From Pseudonocardia hydrocarbonoxydans (GTDB lineage: Bacteria > Actinomycetota > Actinomycetes > Mycobacteriales > Pseudonocardiaceae): a stretch of DNA of 64,000 nucleotides. Within the stretch, counting starts at the first letter, position 1; each line of letters opens with the position of its first letter. The notes under the pieces are model-generated. The model was given only the letters and a program-made list of their open reading frames with translations. It was not told the origin of the DNA and did not search any database. Location of the stretch: contig NZ_BJNG01000015.1 in NCBI RefSeq assembly GCF_006539565.1, forward strand, positions 186,001 through 250,000. Direction: 5' to 3'. The position numbers and the translations under genes are program-made. Shown here piece by piece: positions 37,251 through 44,311 of this stretch.

Positions 37251-37619
37251 GTGCTGATGCGAGAGGCGATCGGTGGCAGCCTCCGCCGGGCCCGGACGGC
37301 CCGCCGGCGCACGCTGCGCGAGGTGTCGCGTCGCGCCCGGGTGAGCCTCGGGTACCTCTCGGAGGTCGAGCGCGGCCGCAAGGAGCCCTCCAGCGAGCTG
37401 CTCGCGGCGATCTGCGAGGCGCTCGACATCACGCTGTCCGACCTCCTGGGCGACGCCGCCGAGACCCTCGCCGCCACCCTCGACGTCGTGCGCCGCCCGG
37501 TCGGGCTGCGCCACACCGACCTGCGCATCGCCGGTGCCGACGACCCGACCGCGATGCCGCTGGGCCCGGTCGCCGCGCCCGTCACCCGGCCGCAGCCGGT
37601 CGCGCGGGCCGCCGCCTGA
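37251..37619 (+). CDS. clgR: ClgR-type XRE family regulator
   Basis: 122 residues. Cro/CI-type [23 protein letters not shown], then [20 protein letters not shown], the highly conserved ClgR segment. Activates clp protease genes and, in mycobacteria, the adjacent pspA gene under envelope stress. GTG start with GGAGG at 37241-37245 5 nt upstream. Lies between pgsA and pspA as in Mycobacterium. Confidence 0.92.
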   Translation: MLMREAIGGSLRRARTARRRTLREVSRRARVSLGYLSEVERGRKEPSSELLAAICEALDITLSDLLGDAAETLAATLDVVRRPVGLRHTDLRIAGADDPTAMPLGPVAAPVTRPQPVARAAA

Positions 37620-37656
37620 TCCGCACCGCCGCTAGTCTGGATCTCGGGGACGCCCC

Positions 37657-37695
37657 GACGCCGAGGTCGGGATCATCCCCGATATCGTCGGCGTC
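37657..37695 (+). promoter_or_regulatory. Nested hairpin in the clgR-pspA spacer
   Basis: GACGCCGA (37657-37664) pairs with TCGGCGTC (37688-37695), and TCGGG/CCCGA forms an inner stem around ATCATC. It sits 38-76 bases after the clgR stop and about 100 bases before pspA, so it may be an attenuator, processing site or partial terminator that sets the clgR:pspA ratio. A TAGTCT -10-like box lies just upstream at 37633-37638. Confidence 0.5.
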
Positions 37696-37797
37696 CGGTG
37701 GAAGCCGGGCGGGCTGCAGTGCCACGATGGGGCGCAGGAGCGCACCGGCGGCCGGATCGGACAGCGCGTACACGGCACCCCGGAGGTAGCGGAAGAG

Positions 37798-38604
37798 ATG
37801 GCCAACCCGTTCGTCAAGTCCTGGAAGTACCTCATGGCGCTGTTCTCGTCCAAGGTCGACGAGTACGCCGATCCGAAGGTCCAGATCCAGCAGGCCATCG
37901 AGGACGCCCAGCGCCAGCACCAGGCCCTGTCGCAGCAGGCCGCGGCCGTCATCGGCAACCAGCGCCAGCTGGAGATGAAGCTCAACCGCCAGCTCGGCGA
38001 CATCGAGAAGCTCCAGGCCTCGGCCCGCCAGGCGCTCGTGCTGGCCGACCAGGCCCGCGCCGCGGGTGACGAGGTCAAGGCCGGGCAGTACGAGCAGTCG
38101 GCCCAGGCGTTCGCCACGCAGCTGGTCACCGCCGAGCAGTCCGTCGAGGACATGAAGACGCTGCACGACCAGTCGATCCAGGCCGCAGCGCAGGCCAAGC
38201 AGGCCGTCGAGCGCAACGCGATGATGCTGCAGCAGAAGATCGCCGAGCGCACCAAGCTGCTGAGCCAGCTCGAGCAGGCGAAGATGCAGGAGCAGGCCGC
38301 GGCGTCGCTGCGGCAGATGAGCGAGCTCGCCGCCCCGGGCAACACCCCCTCGCTGGAGGAGGTCCGGGAGAAGATCGAGCGCCGCTACGCCAACGCGCTC
38401 GGCGCCGGGGAGCTGGCCCAGAACTCGGTGCAGGGCCGGATGCTGGAGGTGCAGGCGTCCACCGCCGACATGGCCGGCGCCAGTCGGCTCGAGCAGATCC
38501 GGGCCTCGCTGCACGGCACCCCGGTCGCGGGCGAGGTCACCGCCGCCCCGCAGCCCGCCGGCACCCCGCAGCTGGACAAGCAGCAGCAGCCCGGCACCGC
38601 CTGA
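37798..38604 (+). CDS. pspA: PspA/IM30 family protein (35 kDa antigen type)
   Basis: 268 residues, almost entirely coiled coil from residue ~20 to 215 (Gln/Ala/Glu-rich heptads), with the PspA start motif [21 protein letters not shown]. The Gln/Pro-rich tail is typical of the mycobacterial 35-kDa form. PspA coats and protects the inner membrane under stress. Good ribosome-binding sites (GGAGG and GGAAGAG) precede the ATG. Downstream of clgR, its activator in related bacteria. Confidence 0.93.
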   Translation: MANPFVKSWKYLMALFSSKVDEYADPKVQIQQAIEDAQRQHQALSQQAAAVIGNQRQLEMKLNRQLGDIEKLQASARQALVLADQARAAGDEVKAGQYEQSAQAFATQLVTAEQSVEDMKTLHDQSIQAAAQAKQAVERNAMMLQQKIAERTKLLSQLEQAKMQEQAAASLRQMSELAAPGNTPSLEEVREKIERRYANALGAGELAQNSVQGRMLEVQASTADMAGASRLEQIRASLHGTPVAGEVTAAPQPAGTPQLDKQQQPGTA

Positions 38605-38627
38605 CCCCCCACCCGCGAGTCGGGACA

Positions 38628-38672
38628 TCCGTGCGACCGGGTCGGCGCGTCCGTGCGCCGGCCGGTCGGCGC
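38628..38672. repeat. Imperfect ~22-bp tandem repeat between convergent pspA and nei2
   Basis: TCCGTGCG occurs at 38628 and 38650 (22 bp apart) and GGTCGGCGC at 38640 and 38664. It fills the 90-bp gap between the two stop codons and looks like two degenerate copies of one unit. Confidence 0.55.
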
Positions 38673-38694
38673 CATCCGGGTCAGCGCCGTCCCG

Positions 38695-39522
38695 TCAGCG
38701 CCGGCGCGGGGGACGCCGGGTCGGGACGGGCGCCGGGCCGGGCTGGCAGGTCGGGCACCAGTAGGCGACGCGGGCGTAGACACCGTCGCCCTGCTCGGCC
38801 ACCCGGATCCGGGTGCCGCAGCGGCGGCAACGCTGCCCGCCCCGTTCGAAGACCCAGTGCTGGTTGCGGCCGAGCTCGCCGGTGGTGGACTGCTCGGGGC
38901 GGTCGGCGTTGCGCAGCAGCAGCTCGCGGGACAGGGCGATCACCCCGGCCGGGTCGGGCACGTCGGCCGTCAGGGTCCACGGGGAGATGCCGCGCAGGAA
39001 GCAGACCTCGGTCTTGTAGAGGTTGCCCACCCCGGCCATGACCCGCTGCTCCAGCAGCACGGACCCCACCTCCGAGGCCCCCCGTGCGGTGAACCGGCGC
39101 AGTGCCTCGGCGGCGTGGTCCTCGGACCAGTCGGGGTCGAGCAGGTCCGGGCCCAGGTGCCCGACCAGCCGGGACTCCTCGGCCGTCGGCAGCAGCTCCA
39201 TGTCGTGCAGCGCGAACCCGACGGCCACCCGGTCGGCGGTGGCCAGCACGGCCCGCGCCTCGTGTGCGGGCCGTTGCCAGGACATGCCGGGCCGGTAGAG
39301 GTGCCACGAGCCGTCCATCCGGAAGTGGCTGTGCAGGCTGCGGCCGTCGTCGAAGCGGGTGAACAGGTGCTTGCCCACCGACGCGACGCCGGTGACGGTG
39401 CGCCCGGCCAGGTCGTGCTCCACCAGCCGTGGGTGTCGCAGCTCCCCGCGCAGCAGCGTGCCGCCGGTGAGCGCCGCCCGTAGGCGCTTCCCGGCGAGGT
39501 AGACGGTGTCGCCCTCCGGCAC
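38695..39522 (-). CDS. nei2: Endonuclease VIII-type DNA glycosylase (Nei2)
   Basis: 275 residues. Starts PEGDTVY with the catalytic Pro2-Glu3 after Met removal, has the conserved SVGKHLFTRF Lys, and ends in a zinc finger (CRRCGTR..., YWCPTCQ). Removes oxidised pyrimidines from DNA. GTG start with TAGGTT 6 nt upstream (leaderless). Confidence 0.93.
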   Translation of the reverse strand: MPEGDTVYLAGKRLRAALTGGTLLRGELRHPRLVEHDLAGRTVTGVASVGKHLFTRFDDGRSLHSHFRMDGSWHLYRPGMSWQRPAHEARAVLATADRVAVGFALHDMELLPTAEESRLVGHLGPDLLDPDWSEDHAAEALRRFTARGASEVGSVLLEQRVMAGVGNLYKTEVCFLRGISPWTLTADVPDPAGVIALSRELLLRNADRPEQSTTGELGRNQHWVFERGGQRCRRCGTRIRVAEQGDGVYARVAYWCPTCQPGPAPVPTRRPPRRR

Positions 39523-39566
39523 CGGTCGAACCTAGCCGCCCCACCCCGTCCCCGCCCGCCGCGGCC

Positions 39567-39632
39567 GGACTCGCGGGCGGGAAAACGGGGACTCGCGCGC
39601 GGGAGAGGAGGGACTCGCGGGGGAGGGCGGGG
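39567..39632. repeat. Three tandem 22-bp repeats between nei2 and the DUF6777 gene
   Basis: Units start at 39567, 39589 and 39611, each beginning GGACTCGCG; the first is GGACTCGCGGGCGGGAAAAC plus two bases, the others diverge in their second half. The array ends 1-2 bases before the stop codon of the DUF6777 gene (minus strand) and lies about 33 bp upstream of nei2's -10 box. Confidence 0.8.
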
Positions 39633-39633
39633 C

Positions 39634-40890
39634 TCAGCGGGTGAACGTCACCGGCGCGGTGGTACCGCTGGTCAGGGTGCCGGAGCGGGTGTCGACGACC
39701 CGCCCGTCGACGATCACGGTCAGCTGGTAGCCCACCGAGCCCTCCCCGCAGAGCTCGAACACGTTCACCTCCGTGGAGTACCGGCCCGGCGGCGCGGCCC
39801 CGACCGGCCAGAACACGTTCTCGACGTGCGTGCCCGACCCCGCGGGCCCGCAGCCGGCGTTGGCGTCGACGTCGAGCTCCCCGCCGGACGGGGCGGTCGG
39901 CGCGGTGAAGCTGACGGTGGAGCCCGCGGGGTCGGTGACGCGCAGGTCGAGGTCGGCGGGGCCCTGCCACAGCAGCGTCACCTGCACGTCGCCCTGCCCC
40001 ACGGTGACGTCCGGTGGCACGGTCAGCGGGGGCGGCGCGGTGGTCGGCGGGAGGGTCGGCGTCGGCGCGGACCCGCCCGCGTCGCGGTCGCCCTCGCCCT
40101 TCGTGCCGGCGGGCCGGTCGAACCGCTCCCCGGTGACGAGGTCGACCAGCGTGACGACGGTGACGACGGTCGTGTTCTGCACGACCACCGTGATGCGCTC
40201 GGGATCGAAGCCCGCCCAGCGCGTGCCCGAGTAGGCGGGCGTGACGGGCACGGCCGCCGGCTGGAGCAGCGGGTTGCCGCAGTAGCAGCGGACGCGTGGC
40301 ACCCCGAAGGCGTCGACGAGCACGGCGGTGCCGGCCTCCAGCACCGCCTGGCGCGGCGTGGCCCGGCCCTGGGAGAACCCGTGGTTGGTCACCCGCGTGT
40401 CGGCGAGCAGGACCACCGGCGTCAGCGACCGGACGTAGGTCGCGATGTCGCCGACGCCGATCCCCTGCACCTGCGCCCACGCCTGGCCCTGCGCGGTGTT
40501 GGCCTGCAGGAACGCGACGAGCTGCTCGACGTCGCAGCTGGACACCGAGCGGGTGCCGCCGTAGAGCCCCGGCTCGCCGCCGCGCCTGCTGACGGTGCCG
40601 CCCGCCGCGCCGGGGACGTTCGTCCGGTCGATCGGCTGCGCGTGCGCGGCCAGTGCCAGCGAGTCGACCTTCGCGTCGAACGGGTCGGCGCCCGCCGACG
40701 CCGCGGGCTCCAGGAAGATCTCGCCCGAACCGCGCCCGAACCACACGAACGCCAGCGCCGCGACCAGCGCCACGACGACGACCCCGCCCACGACCGGGAC
40801 CCAGGGGAACCGGCGCCGTCGCGGCGGGGGAGGAGGCGGTGGCCAGGCGGCGGGCTGCGGTGGCCACGGCGGTGGCGGCCCGTAGCTCAC
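39634..40890 (-). CDS. Membrane-anchored DUF6777-like protein
   Basis: 418 residues. N-terminal Pro-rich cytoplasmic tail (PPPPWPPQPAAWPPPPPPP), one TM helix (~residues 31-50), then a large extracellular part with the EIFLEPAASAGADPF segment and several Cys (SSCDVEQLV, RCYCGNP, ELCGEGS) typical of DUF6777. The second part, after a Pro/Thr linker, is beta-rich (VTLLWQGPADLDLRVTDPAG), like a C2/PEGA-type sandwich. Function unknown; single-pass surface protein. Confidence 0.72.
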   Translation of the reverse strand: MSYGPPPPWPPQPAAWPPPPPPPRRRRFPWVPVVGGVVVVALVAALAFVWFGRGSGEIFLEPAASAGADPFDAKVDSLALAAHAQPIDRTNVPGAAGGTVSRRGGEPGLYGGTRSVSSCDVEQLVAFLQANTAQGQAWAQVQGIGVGDIATYVRSLTPVVLLADTRVTNHGFSQGRATPRQAVLEAGTAVLVDAFGVPRVRCYCGNPLLQPAAVPVTPAYSGTRWAGFDPERITVVVQNTTVVTVVTLVDLVTGERFDRPAGTKGEGDRDAGGSAPTPTLPPTTAPPPLTVPPDVTVGQGDVQVTLLWQGPADLDLRVTDPAGSTVSFTAPTAPSGGELDVDANAGCGPAGSGTHVENVFWPVGAAPPGRYSTEVNVFELCGEGSVGYQLTVIVDGRVVDTRSGTLTSGTTAPVTFTR

Positions 40891-41048
40891 GACCGGCGGT
40901 CCTTCACGCTGTGCTGCCTCACCGGGCCACCTCGTGGTCGATCTCCGGGCGGTTGCGGGCCCGGCCGCTCCCCGAGCGGAGGGGAGCGTCCTCCCGGGTC
41001 GGCCCGGCTGTCAAGGTCCTGCGACGGTGGGCCGGTACCGTGGCGGAC

Positions 41049-41372
41049 ATGCAGCAGGTCCGGGCACGGGTGGGCGGGGTCGTCCTGCTCGTCACCGCCC
41101 TGCTCGCCACGGTGCTGGTCGACAGCGGGCTGCTCGACGCCGGACCGGCCGAGCCCGGGTCGCTGCTGCTGGGCGCGGTCGGCGCGCTGCTGCTCGTGTG
41201 GGGCGTCGGACACCCCGCGGTGGTGGCCACCGCGGCGGTCGGCACCCCCGCCGTCGCCGCCCGCGAGCGACGCCGCGCCATCGCGCGGCGTGCCGTGCCC
41301 CGCCAGCGCGACCCCGACGCCGCGGGTCGTACCCGCTCCCGGGCCCCGTCGGAGACCCCACCGGCGGTGTAG
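41049..41372 (+). CDS. DUF6412-like small membrane protein
   Basis: 107 residues with two TM helices (VVLLVTALLATVLVDSGLL and LLLGAVGALLLVWGVG) and a basic Arg-rich tail. A protein of this kind usually precedes the second YidC in Pseudonocardiales as far as I recall. Leaderless start: TACCGT ends 7 nt before the ATG. Lies 50 bp ahead of the YidC-like gene on the same strand. Confidence 0.65.
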   Translation: MQQVRARVGGVVLLVTALLATVLVDSGLLDAGPAEPGSLLLGAVGALLLVWGVGHPAVVATAAVGTPAVAARERRRAIARRAVPRQRDPDAAGRTRSRAPSETPPAV

Positions 41373-41422
41373 CGCTCCCGCCGGACAGGTGTCCCCCGTC
41401 CCGGCTGCCCCCGGAGTGTCCC

Positions 41423-42361
41423 GTGCTCGATCCGATCTACTACGCCGTGTCCGCCGTCATGTGGGCGTGGCACCAGCTCTTCGCCCTGCTGCTCGGCCCC
41501 ACCAGCGGCCTCGGTTGGGCGCTGTCGGTGGTGTTCCTCGTGCTCACCCTGCGCGCGCTCATGATCCGGCCGTTCCTGTCCGCCGTCCGGTCCGGCCGGG
41601 CGATGCGGGCGTTGGCCCCGCAGCTGGCGCAGCTGCGCGAGCGCCACGGCGACGACCGCGCCGCGCTGGCCCGGGCCACCGGCGAGCTGCAGCGCGCGCA
41701 CGGCGTCAGCGTGGTCGGCGGGTGCCTGCCCGCGCTGCTGCAGATCCCGGTCTTCGTCGGCCTGCTGCACGTGCTGCACGGCTTCAACCGCCCCGGGCTG
41801 ACGTTCGAGCAGAACGCGGCGATCGCCAACTACGTCTTCCCGCCCGCCGACGTCCGGTCGTTCCTGGAGGCCCGGCTCCTCGGTGCCCCGCTGTCGTCGT
41901 ACCTGTCGATGCCGCAGGACCTGCTGGACTCCTTCGGCGCGCACGTCGAACGCTGGGAGGTCGCGGCCGTGTGCCTGCCGCTGATGGTGGTCGCGGCCGT
42001 CGCCACGCACGTCACCGCGCGCCACTCGCTCGCGCAGCAGACCGACCTCGGCGGGCCCGCGGCGTCGGTGATGCGCGCGACGCCGTGGCTCTTCCCGCTC
42101 GGGGCGCTGGTCGGCGGCCTGTTCTTCCCGTTCCCGGTGGCGATCCTGCTCTACTGGCTGACGAACAACGTGTGGACGCTCGCGCAGCAGTGGCTGGTGC
42201 ACTCCCGGCTGGGCCCGGTCGTGCCCCTCCCGGTCCCGGCGGCCCCGACCCCGACTCCGGCCCCGTCCCCGGCCCCGACCCGGGCCCCCGCCCGGATCCC
42301 CGGCCCCAAGCCGGTCCGCCGGCACTCCTCCGGGCACCGGCCCAGCCGGCGGCGCCGTTGA
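41423..42361 (+). CDS. Second YidC/Oxa1-type membrane insertase
   Basis: 312 residues, five TM segments without the large periplasmic domain of Gram-negative YidC. Key residues: the groove Arg in TLRALMIRPFLSAVRSGR, and the conserved end of TM3-4 and TM5 (FPFPVAILLYWLTNNVWTLA). Pro/Arg-rich C-terminal tail ends PSRRRR, which may bind ribosomes. It is not in the rpmH-rnpA-yidD-yidC locus, so it is a paralogue; a YidD lies 1.2 kb away on the other strand. Confidence 0.88.
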   Translation: MLDPIYYAVSAVMWAWHQLFALLLGPTSGLGWALSVVFLVLTLRALMIRPFLSAVRSGRAMRALAPQLAQLRERHGDDRAALARATGELQRAHGVSVVGGCLPALLQIPVFVGLLHVLHGFNRPGLTFEQNAAIANYVFPPADVRSFLEARLLGAPLSSYLSMPQDLLDSFGAHVERWEVAAVCLPLMVVAAVATHVTARHSLAQQTDLGGPAASVMRATPWLFPLGALVGGLFFPFPVAILLYWLTNNVWTLAQQWLVHSRLGPVVPLPVPAAPTPTPAPSPAPTRAPARIPGPKPVRRHSSGHRPSRRRR

Positions 42362-42362
42362 G

Positions 42363-43517
42363 TCACCAGCGGCGCAGCACGTGCAGCAGGAACTCCTCGT
42401 CGACGTGCTCGACGAGGGTCTCGAAGCGCGGGTCGGCCCGCAGCACGCGGTGCGCGGCCGCCCCGTCGCGTGGTGCCTCGGCCGGCCAGCCGTCCCAGTG
42501 CACCAGCACGATGTCGCCGCCCAGCTCGACGGCCTCGGCCAGGCGGTCGACGACGGCGGCCAGGTCGTCGTCGGAGAGGTAGTAGAGGATCTCCGAGAGC
42601 ACCGCGAGGTCGATCCCGGCCGGGAGTGCGGCGGGGTCGGGCAGGGTGAGCCGGGAGACCTCGACGTGCGCGGGTGCCGTCGCCGCCGTCTGCGCGACGG
42701 CGGACCCGGCGAAGTCCGACGCGCTGATCCGGTCGCAGCGGGCCGCGAGGTCGCCGGTGAGGGCCCCGGTGCCGCAGGCCGGCTCGGCGGCGTGTCGGTA
42801 GCGCTCGGCGGGCAGGCAGGCCAGCACCATCGCCCGCTTACGTCGTTCGTACCAGGCCGTGCGCGTCTCCCAGGGGTCGCCGACGCCGCGGGCGTACAGC
42901 TCGTCGAACCGGGCGCGGGGCGCGCCGGAGGAGCGGGGGTAGCGGAACACGACCTCGGTGCCGGGCTCCCGGGCCGCGGCCACCCCGAAGCAGGCCCGCG
43001 CGCGCCGCTTGGCCGCGCGCGCGCCGGCGTCGAGCGGGTGGGTGTAGGCGTGCTCCCACGGCACGCTCGGGTCGTCGGTGGCGACCCGCTCCCAGGTGCC
43101 TGCGGGGTAGCCGAACCCGAACGCGGTGACCGGCGCTGCGGCCGCCGCGGCCCGGCCGGTGGCGGCGTGGTCGGGGTGCGGGTCCCCGGTCCACGGGGCC
43201 AGGACGGTGTCGGCGTCGCGCAGCAGCGGGGCCAGCGCACCCGCGAGGTCGTCGGGTCCGGGCAGCCCGAGCCGGTGCACCGGGACCCCGTCCAGCCCGG
43301 TCGCGGCGAGTGCGCCGTCGAGCGCGTCGGGCCCGGCGCCGGTCGCGACGACGACCTCCACCCGCCCGCCCGCGTCGAGCACCGCGCGCAGCAGGCCACC
43401 GACGGCGAGCAGCCCGTCGTCGGGTCGGGCGGCGACGGCGACCACTCGCCCCAGTGCGGCCGGGTCGATCGGTGGGGGTGCCGGGCGGCGGTCCGGCGCG
43501 GTCGTCACCCCCGGCAA
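42363..43517 (-). CDS. PIG-L deacetylase-like domain fused to a class I methyltransferase
   Basis: 384 residues. N-terminal half resembles PIG-L/LmbE deacetylases, but the metal motif AHPDDE reads ARPDDG (AARPDDGLLAVGGLL), losing the His and Glu ligand or base positions, while the second motif DPHPDHAATG is kept. The C-terminal half is a methyltransferase (EPACGTGALTGDLAARC, LAVLSEILYYLSDDDL). Such fusions occur in actinobacteria. TTG at 43517 follows the yidD stop directly; GTG at 43508 is an alternative. Substrate unknown. Confidence 0.8.
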   Translation of the reverse strand: MPGVTTAPDRRPAPPPIDPAALGRVVAVAARPDDGLLAVGGLLRAVLDAGGRVEVVVATGAGPDALDGALAATGLDGVPVHRLGLPGPDDLAGALAPLLRDADTVLAPWTGDPHPDHAATGRAAAAAAPVTAFGFGYPAGTWERVATDDPSVPWEHAYTHPLDAGARAAKRRARACFGVAAAREPGTEVVFRYPRSSGAPRARFDELYARGVGDPWETRTAWYERRKRAMVLACLPAERYRHAAEPACGTGALTGDLAARCDRISASDFAGSAVAQTAATAPAHVEVSRLTLPDPAALPAGIDLAVLSEILYYLSDDDLAAVVDRLAEAVELGGDIVLVHWDGWPAEAPRDGAAAHRVLRADPRFETLVEHVDEEFLLHVLRRW

Positions 43518-43518
43518 G

Positions 43519-44256
43519 CTACTCCGCGGGCCCGGTGACGACGTCGGCCCAGTCCACGCGGCGCGTCATCGCCCGGTGGTCGCCGGACGACGTCGTCGAG
43601 GGCGACGTCGAGCTCGTCGTCGCACGGCTTCCGGGGTCGCCGGAGTGCTCCTGACCGGTGCTCCCGCAGGCGCGGATGCGCCGGGACGCCATCGCCAGCC
43701 CCGCGCGCACCCCGCGGGTCTCGACGGCGGCCAGCGCGTAGGCGCTGCAGCTCGGCGTGGACGGGCACGGCGGGGTGAAGCGGGTGAGGCGGCGCCGGTA
43801 GAACCCGATCAGGCTCCGGGCCAGCCCGGTGCCCCCGGGGTCGGGGAGCACCGTGGCGGCCAGCAGGAGCAGGGTCGAGAGGCGGAGCAGGCCCAGCAGG
43901 GGCAGGTTGCAGTCGCAGGCGCCGCAGCCGTCGCCGGACCCGCCGCGGGAACCGCCACCGGATCCGCAGCCCGAGCCGCCGCCGGACCCGCCCGACACCC
44001 CGGACCCACCCGGCCCGCCGGTGATGCCGGATCCGCCCGACCCGCCGGATCCGCCGCCCGCGTCCCCACCGGTCCCGCGGCCGGTTCCCCCGCCCCGGCC
44101 GCCGGGCAGGCCGATCCCGGGCCCGAGGTCCAGGACCTCGCCGGCGCTGTCGGCCGCGTCCTCCGCGGCGTCCCTCCGCTCCTCGCGGCGCCGCCGTTCG
44201 CGCTCCTCCCGGCGCCGCCGCTCCTCGGGGGTCTCCTCACCGGGACCGGGCCGCAT
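43519..44256 (-). CDS. yidD: YidD with long Gly-rich N-terminal extension
   Basis: 245 residues, against 70-110 for most YidD. Order: charged helical head (TPEERRRREERERRRREERR), about 80 residues of Gly/Ser-rich repeats (GGSGGSGGSGITGGPGGSG), a Cys-rich patch (CGACDCN), a membrane-attaching helix (LLGLLRLSTLLLLAATVL), the YidD core (LIGFYRRRLTRFTPPCPSTP, CSAYALAAVETRG), and a Ser/Thr-rich tail. YidD helps YidC insert membrane proteins. GAGGAGG 4-5 nt before the ATG is a strong ribosome-binding site. Confidence 0.85.
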   Translation of the reverse strand: MRPGPGEETPEERRRREERERRRREERRDAAEDAADSAGEVLDLGPGIGLPGGRGGGTGRGTGGDAGGGSGGSGGSGITGGPGGSGVSGGSGGGSGCGSGGGSRGGSGDGCGACDCNLPLLGLLRLSTLLLLAATVLPDPGGTGLARSLIGFYRRRLTRFTPPCPSTPSCSAYALAAVETRGVRAGLAMASRRIRACGSTGQEHSGDPGSRATTSSTSPSTTSSGDHRAMTRRVDWADVVTGPAE

Positions 44257-44311
44257 ACCGCCTCCTCGCCACGACTGCTCCGGTCCGGGAGTGTGCCGCA
44301 TGCCGGACGGG

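Noticed and set aside
43900..44200. Possible DNA repeat array
   Set aside because: The periodicity comes from Gly/Ser codons of the YidD linker and is explained by coding sequence.
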